Origin: Nanobdellota archaeon
Lineage (GTDB): Archaea > Nanoarchaeota > Nanoarchaeia > Parvarchaeales > Parvarchaeaceae
Direction: 5' to 3'
DNA length: 19,217 nucleotides
Assembly (NCBI GenBank): GCA_021834945.1
Contig: JAKBRA010000013.1
Location: forward strand, 1-19,217
The notes below the pieces were generated by a model. That model did no database searches. It was not told the origin of the DNA and saw only the letters and a list, made by a program, of their open reading frames with translations. Within the stretch, counting starts at the first letter, position 1; each line of letters begins with the position of its first letter. The position numbers and the translations under genes were made by a program. Positions 14,323 through 19,217 of the stretch are shown piece by piece.

Positions 14323-15792
14323 TTAAGCAGCCTTTAATGGCGCAAAGTATCCTTCTTCGTACTGATTTGCGTATGTGGTATTGTAATTACTTACTAAGTA
14401 ATTGTACATTGCCAAATTCTCGCTATTTAGTATTGTTTGTATGCTACTTTCAGTACATGCAGTTCTACCACAATCATTAGTAACTATCTCTGTGAATGCA
14501 TTATCTGCCAAGGCATCCCACTCTGTTATCCACGCTACGGGTGGTCTAAAGAAAGCCCCCTGATTAAAAGCAGCTAGTATGGCCTGCGAAGCCGCGGATG
14601 CATTTGTGTAAGTTGCGTTGGTAGTATTATAAACAACCGTTCCTGAAGTGGCTATTGATTCGTAATTATCCAAACTACCGGGCCACTGATAATCAAAAAA
14701 GTTGTATTCATTATTGTTTAATCCTTTATAAGAAGCCCAATAATCGTGCGTATAAGCAGGAGAGAAATACTTGCTTAGATTATAGATATAGTAATAAGCA
14801 GCAACATCTCCGCTATCATTTAAAACCATTGGATTACCGCCTGCCTGAACCATCCATTGGAACATCTCTGTAGAGGTACTAGCTCCACCATGTCCTTGCA
14901 TACTTATACCACCAAAACCCTTTGAGGTAAGAGCTTCACCCAAATTAAGTAATTGTGTCCAATTAGAAGGTGGAGTAGTAAAGCCTACTTTTGCTAATGA
15001 TGAAGGATTATACCAAACTAATGCTAGATTTGCTCTGTAAGGTAAGAAGTAAACTCCTTTATAAGTTTGTTTTTCATAAGTGACTAAACCTGCCATTGAT
15101 GGAATCAAATCATTGGGTAATAATAAGCTAGCATTGGTAATGTTATCCAAATCCCCTGCGTAAAACAGCTCCCCTATTGCAAGATTGTCTTGTGCTATTA
15201 CTGTAGCTCCAACCTTACCACTTTCAACTAAAGCTTCAACATCGCTAGTTATTTGATCAGGTCTAAGTTGTACCCAATTTATTTTTATATTAGGATATAT
15301 TGACTCAAATTCCGGTATCAATACATTTTCCATAATTTGTGTAGCAGAAGCACTAACGCCTAAGTCATCATACATTGTAACAGTAACTGCTGGCCCATTA
15401 TAAGCCGGCAAGGTCGTATTTACTGGGTGAGCCGCGTATGCTTCGGTATCTATTGGAGGCCAACCCAATTTATACAATTCTTCTTGAGCCTGTGTCGACA
15501 AAAAGAAAGTAATCACTGTATCTATCGCATTCAAATTAGTAGCGCCTTTTGGAATAGCAAAAACATCTCCACCAATAAGATGCTCAGTATTATTTAAACC
15601 TGCAGGGCCTGCGTAAACTCCGATAGTGGGAGAAGAAGAGAATGCAACTGCTGTGCTTACATTAGTAGTAGGTACACTAACAGTTGTTTTTGAAACGTGT
15701 GAAAAGTAACCTATGAAAAAGAATATTATAGCCACAACCACAATTAAAGCAATTACGGATCCACTGAAACTACTTTTCGTGGAGTTTTCCAT
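14323..15792 (-). CDS. Sugar ABC transporter substrate-binding protein with rearranged domain order
   Basis: A 489-residue extracytoplasmic binding protein tethered by an N-terminal helix (about 11-30) and a Ser/Thr/Val-rich linker. Unusually, the segment GGDVFAIPKGATNLNAIDTV to LGWPPIDTEAY (about 74-119) comes first; in ordinary family-1 binding proteins it lies near the last third. The normal N-terminal strand follows at about 136 (VTVTMYDDLG), then FESIYPNIKI, the hinge region PYRANLALVWYNPSSL (251-266) and PPSNW. Last comes the usual C-terminal helix region, NQGAFFRPPVAW (410-421) onward. Cys441 and Cys446 may form a disulfide. The rich Asn/Ser/Thr content suggests glycosylation. By family and context the ligand is an oligosaccharide; the actual sugar is unknown. 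It is divergent from the GH31 gene and lies 53 nt before the permease operon. Confidence 0.9.
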   Translation of the reverse strand: MENSTKSSFSGSVIALIVVVAIIFFFIGYFSHVSKTTVSVPTTNVSTAVAFSSSPTIGVYAGPAGLNNTEHLIGGDVFAIPKGATNLNAIDTVITFFLSTQAQEELYKLGWPPIDTEAYAAHPVNTTLPAYNGPAVTVTMYDDLGVSASATQIMENVLIPEFESIYPNIKINWVQLRPDQITSDVEALVESGKVGATVIAQDNLAIGELFYAGDLDNITNASLLLPNDLIPSMAGLVTYEKQTYKGVYFLPYRANLALVWYNPSSLAKVGFTTPPSNWTQLLNLGEALTSKGFGGISMQGHGGASTSTEMFQWMVQAGGNPMVLNDSGDVAAYYYIYNLSKYFSPAYTHDYWASYKGLNNNEYNFFDYQWPGSLDNYESIATSGTVVYNTTNATYTNASAASQAILAAFNQGAFFRPPVAWITEWDALADNAFTEIVTNDCGRTACTESSIQTILNSENLAMYNYLVSNYNTTYANQYEEGYFAPLKAA

Positions 15793-15881
15793 AATCTTAA
15801 GATAATTTAATTATATTTAAAGCTTTCTACCCTTCAAAACTAAAAGAATATTAATTTATTTATAAAATAGATTTAAATTGA
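15793..15881. promoter_or_regulatory. Divergent promoter of the binding protein and GH31 genes
   Basis: An 89-nt region serving both genes. Minus strand: TTTAAATA (15814-15821), 25 nt upstream of ATG 15792. Plus strand: TTTATTTATAAAA (15855-15867), about 20-25 nt upstream of ATG 15882. The boxes are only about 40 nt apart, so a single regulator could control uptake and breakdown together; no clear palindromic operator is seen between them. Confidence 0.6.
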
Positions 15882-17663
15882 ATGCAAATAAAGTGTAAAC
15901 AATCGAATGGCATACATTACATAAACATAAATTATTACAATCCTGTTGTTAAATTTAATTTGCCTAAAGATTATACTGAAGATATTCATTCAAATACTAT
16001 CGATATAACTGGGGAAAAATTCTCTTTTTATGAAAGTGAGGACAAAATAATTCTGTCAAAGGATTTAGACATAAAAGAACACATTTTGGGGCTTGGAGAA
16101 AACGCTTTCAAGTTAGACAAAAGAAGGTCAAGATTAACAATGTGGAATACTGATGCGCACGACTATACTCCAAATACGGATAAAATGTATATTTCAATCC
16201 CTTTCTTTATATCGGTTAAAGAAAAGAATAAACTTGGAGTATTCATCAATTACCCTGGAAAAATAGATTTTGATTTTGGTATAAAAGAATACGACAAAAC
16301 AATTATAGAGATATTTAACAAAAGTGCGGAGATTTTTATTATTGAAGGACAAAGCTTAAAAGAGATATTAAACAAATTCCTCTCAGTAACGGGAAAACCC
16401 TTTAAAATACCTGAATGGGCGCTTGGTCATTCAATATCAAGATATAGTTATTTTCCACAAAAAACTGTTATAAATGTATTGAAAGAATACAAGAAGTATT
16501 CTAGAGTTGATACTATCTACCTGGACATAGATTATATGGATAAATATAAGATATTTCAATGGAACAGATCTTATTTTCAAAATCCAAAAAAGATGATAAA
16601 AGAAATACATAAAATGAAAACAAAGATTGTGACAATAGTGGATCCTGCAATAAGAATAGAACAAGAATACGAAACGTTTATAAATGGTATTGGGCATTAC
16701 TGTGAAAGAGAGTCTGGGGAGATTTACACTTCGAAAATGTGGGCAGGGAATTGTGTTTTTCCTGACTTCTTTAATGAAAAAACTAGAAACTGGTGGTCCT
16801 CTAAAATAAAAAAATGGGTAAGCGATTATTCAATTGATGGAATTTGGTTGGACATGAATGAACCAACTGTGTTTAACTTAAGTAAAACATTTGATTCAGA
16901 TGTCATTCACAAAATAAATAATAACTATTATTTGAAACATGAAAAAGTACACAATGCATATGCCTATTTTGAAGCCATGGCAACTTATAAGGGCATAAAG
17001 AATGGATTTATATTGTCTAGGTCAGGATACGCAGGGATACAAAAATATGCAGCGATATGGAGTGGTGACTCCGTTTCTTCTTGGGAAGACATGCGGTTAC
17101 AAATCCCAATAATGCTGAATTTAAGCTTATCGGGTGTGCCATATGTAGGCTGTGATTTGGGGGGATTTAACGGAAGAAACGAGCCTGATCTCCTTGTAGC
17201 ATACTACCGTATGGCAGTTTTCTTCCCGATATTTAGAAACCATAAAAACAAACTAGAAAATGACCAAGAAATTTACATTTTAAAGGACAAAGACAGAGAA
17301 AGCATAAAAAAAGCAATAGAATTAAGGTATCTATTTATGAGTTATATAAAGGATTTAGCCTTATTATCACATAAGAAAGGAAGCCCAATTATACGACCTC
17401 TATTTTATGAATTTGAGGATGATGAGAACACCTATCAAATAAACGATGAATATATGCTTGGCAGTCATTTATTATATGCTCCACAACTAGAAAATAAAAT
17501 AGAAGAGAGAGAGGTTTACCTTCCAGGAGGTAAGTGGTTAGATTTAAACAATAAAAAAGAGTTTCTTGGACCGTGTTACATAAAATCAAATGATGAATTC
17601 CCAATATTCATAAGAAAAGGCACGAATATAGAATTGACAAACGGCAAAAAAATTGTTTACTGA
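15882..17663 (+). CDS. GH31 alpha-glucosidase
   Basis: A 593-residue retaining alpha-glycosidase, probably releasing glucose from maltose or maltodextrin ends. The N-terminal beta-sandwich (about 1-175, with LGLGENAFKLDKR at 70-81) leads into the catalytic barrel. The nucleophile is Asp324 in DGIWLDMNEP; the acid/base is Asp396 in WSGDSVSSWEDM. The His of FRNH (454) and the VPYVGCDLGGF segment are also family hallmarks. There is no signal peptide, so it works on imported sugar in the cytoplasm. At 593 residues it is about 100 shorter than Sulfolobus MalA, with a trimmed C-terminal end. The ATG is the first possible start (an in-frame stop lies directly before it). The last 7 bases overlap the end of the GH15 gene on the opposite strand. 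Confidence 0.93.
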   Translation: MQIKCKQSNGIHYININYYNPVVKFNLPKDYTEDIHSNTIDITGEKFSFYESEDKIILSKDLDIKEHILGLGENAFKLDKRRSRLTMWNTDAHDYTPNTDKMYISIPFFISVKEKNKLGVFINYPGKIDFDFGIKEYDKTIIEIFNKSAEIFIIEGQSLKEILNKFLSVTGKPFKIPEWALGHSISRYSYFPQKTVINVLKEYKKYSRVDTIYLDIDYMDKYKIFQWNRSYFQNPKKMIKEIHKMKTKIVTIVDPAIRIEQEYETFINGIGHYCERESGEIYTSKMWAGNCVFPDFFNEKTRNWWSSKIKKWVSDYSIDGIWLDMNEPTVFNLSKTFDSDVIHKINNNYYLKHEKVHNAYAYFEAMATYKGIKNGFILSRSGYAGIQKYAAIWSGDSVSSWEDMRLQIPIMLNLSLSGVPYVGCDLGGFNGRNEPDLLVAYYRMAVFFPIFRNHKNKLENDQEIYILKDKDRESIKKAIELRYLFMSYIKDLALLSHKKGSPIIRPLFYEFEDDENTYQINDEYMLGSHLLYAPQLENKIEEREVYLPGGKWLDLNNKKEFLGPCYIKSNDEFPIFIRKGTNIELTNGKKIVY

Positions 17664-19217
17664 ATTTTATAAAGGTCTAAAAGCGCACTTATAAATGTGG
17701 CATGTACAAACCCTTGGGGAAAATTGCCTGTGAACACTTTATTATGCACATCTATGTCTTCGCCAATTAGATTGTTAGGGCCCACTATGCTTTTTACGTT
17801 CTTAAGCAGCTGTACGGCATCATTTTTCCTTTTCAGCTGAGAGTAAACTGAAGAAAGCCACATGGAGCAAAGAACAAATGCATGATTTGCCTTTCCAATC
17901 GAATCAAAGTTATATCTGTAAACAAAGCCCTTCACAAAAAGTGTCTTTTCAACAATCTTAAGTGTCTTGATAAAGATTGGATCGTTAACATCGATAAAAC
18001 CGTAGATTGGAAATGACAATACTGTAGAATCCACTTCATTGCTCTTCGGAAAGGTAACAAAATAGCCGTCTTTTACGCAATTTGACATAACCCAGCTCTT
18101 TATTTCGCTCCTTGTTTCTTTCCAACGGTCTATCCCACCTATCTCAGAAATAAGCGTTCCTGCGCTTTCCAATGCGACCCAGATCATGACTTTTGAATGA
18201 GTATATTCATGGTCCTCTGGCTTTTCCCATATTCCAGAATCAGCAAGCTGCCAATTATCAGATAACCAATCAGCTATGTATTCTATGGCCTTTGAATGAT
18301 TCTGTATAAACTCTTTGTCCTGCGTAGAATCGAAATAGCCCTTTACGGCGTACAAAAACTCTCCTTCTATATCCAATTGTATCTGATTAGTAGCACGATT
18401 GCCTATTCTTACAGGCTTTGAGTTCATAAATCCATTCAAGGAATCAATATATTTTTCTCCATATATTTTTGTACCGTCTACTTTGTAAAGATTATAGAGC
18501 GGTTTACCGGAATAATCTATCATGCTGAATAAAAACTCAAGTGCCCTTCTGCCTTCAATATAGAAACCTAATCTACAAAGAGCGGAAGCCATTATTGCCG
18601 AATCCCTTACCCAAACATATCTGTAATCCCAGTTTCTATTACCACCAGGATCCTCTGGCAAAGATGCAGTCGGTGCTGCTATTATGCTGCCTGTTGGGGA
18701 GTAAGTAAGTCCAAGTATAGTAAAAACGGATGACCTCAAAAGCTGTTCGAATTCCTCTAAATCCGTGCCTAAAAGACTTAATTTTATCCTTTCTGTGTAT
18801 GCTCCCCAGTAATCTATTGTTGAATCCAGCGCTTTTGAAAGACTGGAGGAAGAAACATTTTTCCCTTCTAATTCATATATCTCTGCAGATTGGTAATAAG
18901 AAAGGATAACCTGTGTTAATCCTTTTTCTATCTCCCACGTAAAATCTCCTATTTTTTTGTATTCTCCTAATATCTCTAAAACCAGCTTTCCTTTACCGGT
19001 TTTACTGTCAAACATTATCTTTCCATCATTTTCTGAATAATTGAAATTCATTGTATGAAAACCAAATAATGGATTAAGGTTAAGCTGCAACTTTATCTCT
19101 GAATTTATGTCTCTAACAAGTATTGTTTTACCCGGTATTAAAAAATCATTGATGTCTGCACTTCCTTCTGAGGTTTTAAAGCTCGTATGCAAAACGTTTG
19201 GTGCAGTATATTTATGC
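17657..19217 (-). CDS. GH15 glucoamylase or trehalase (5' end outside the window)
   Basis: 519 residues are visible and the frame runs off the right edge, so the N-terminus is missing (perhaps 60-80 residues by family length). The TTG at 19190-19192 looks like a start but is an internal Leu: the codons before it spell HKYTAPNV, continuing the family pattern (Y-x-TNVLxT). Counted from the first visible codon: a beta-sandwich, then the (alpha/alpha)6 barrel with GGNRNWDYRYVWVRD (191-205). The general acid is probably Glu331 in GIWEKPEDHEYTHSK, and the general base Glu486 in IGEDID, ahead of GNFPQGFVHA. GH15 enzymes split glucose from starch-like chains; in Thermoplasma related proteins are trehalases, so the substrate is not settled. 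No secretion signal can be judged. It is convergent with GH31. Confidence 0.9.
   Translation of the reverse strand, partial: HKYTAPNVLHTSFKTSEGSADINDFLIPGKTILVRDINSEIKLQLNLNPLFGFHTMNFNYSENDGKIMFDSKTGKGKLVLEILGEYKKIGDFTWEIEKGLTQVILSYYQSAEIYELEGKNVSSSSLSKALDSTIDYWGAYTERIKLSLLGTDLEEFEQLLRSSVFTILGLTYSPTGSIIAAPTASLPEDPGGNRNWDYRYVWVRDSAIMASALCRLGFYIEGRRALEFLFSMIDYSGKPLYNLYKVDGTKIYGEKYIDSLNGFMNSKPVRIGNRATNQIQLDIEGEFLYAVKGYFDSTQDKEFIQNHSKAIEYIADWLSDNWQLADSGIWEKPEDHEYTHSKVMIWVALESAGTLISEIGGIDRWKETRSEIKSWVMSNCVKDGYFVTFPKSNEVDSTVLSFPIYGFIDVNDPIFIKTLKIVEKTLFVKGFVYRYNFDSIGKANHAFVLCSMWLSSVYSQLKRKNDAVQLLKNVKSIVGPNNLIGEDIDVHNKVFTGNFPQGFVHATFISALLDLYKIQ

Noticed and set aside
14323..15792. Assembly chimera as the explanation for the rearranged binding protein
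   Set aside because: The frame is continuous, the anchor, linker and both junctions read naturally, and codon use is even; still worth checking with reads, so it is kept as a test under the finding.
14323..15792. Plain circular permutation of the binding protein
   Set aside because: The C-terminal helices remain at the C-terminus, so only one segment has moved rather than the whole tail.

Overview
The window reads as a chromosomal stretch of a small, AT-rich archaeon, most likely an acidophile of the ARMAN/DPANN type (Micrarchaeota or Parvarchaeota). This is inferred from several features: archaeal TATA boxes sit about 20-28 nt upstream of many start codons (leaderless transcripts); Arg codons are mostly AGA/AGG and Ile is often ATA; a prepilin-like class III signal peptide lies at the left edge; genes are very tightly packed with overlapping stop codons; and there are rusticyanin-like copper proteins and a DoxD protein of the sort found in acid, metal- and sulfur-rich habitats. 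No rRNA, tRNA, CRISPR array, IS element or integrase was seen, and no gene-free stretch exceeds 300 bases.

Layout. 1-109: 5' part of a prepilin-like gene running off the left edge. 243-2780 (minus strand): a sulfite-oxidase-type molybdopterin protein, an MscS channel, and two translationally coupled membrane proteins of unknown function. 2811-5198 (minus): a three-gene operon of two membrane-anchored rusticyanin-like cupredoxins and a tandemly duplicated DoxD membrane protein, a plausible electron-transfer unit at the outer face of the membrane. 5223-6259 (minus): two unrecognised genes. 6347-8125 (minus): GTP-type PEP carboxykinase, divergent from an AAA ATPase (8335-9762, plus). 9806-11609 (plus): a beta-propeller protein resembling glycosidases and an alpha/beta hydrolase. 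11606-19217: a carbohydrate cluster with a CUT1-type ABC importer (substrate-binding protein, two permeases, ATPase), a GH31 alpha-glucosidase and a GH15 glucoamylase/trehalase that runs off the right edge.

How it fits together. The right half encodes uptake of an oligosaccharide (maltodextrin- or trehalose-like is the best guess) and its breakdown to glucose; PEP carboxykinase links organic acids to glycolysis/gluconeogenesis. The left half holds candidate respiratory proteins. The most unusual single item is the importer's substrate-binding protein: the segment that normally forms the second N-lobe piece near the C-terminal third of the family is found directly after the N-terminal membrane anchor, giving a rearranged domain order.
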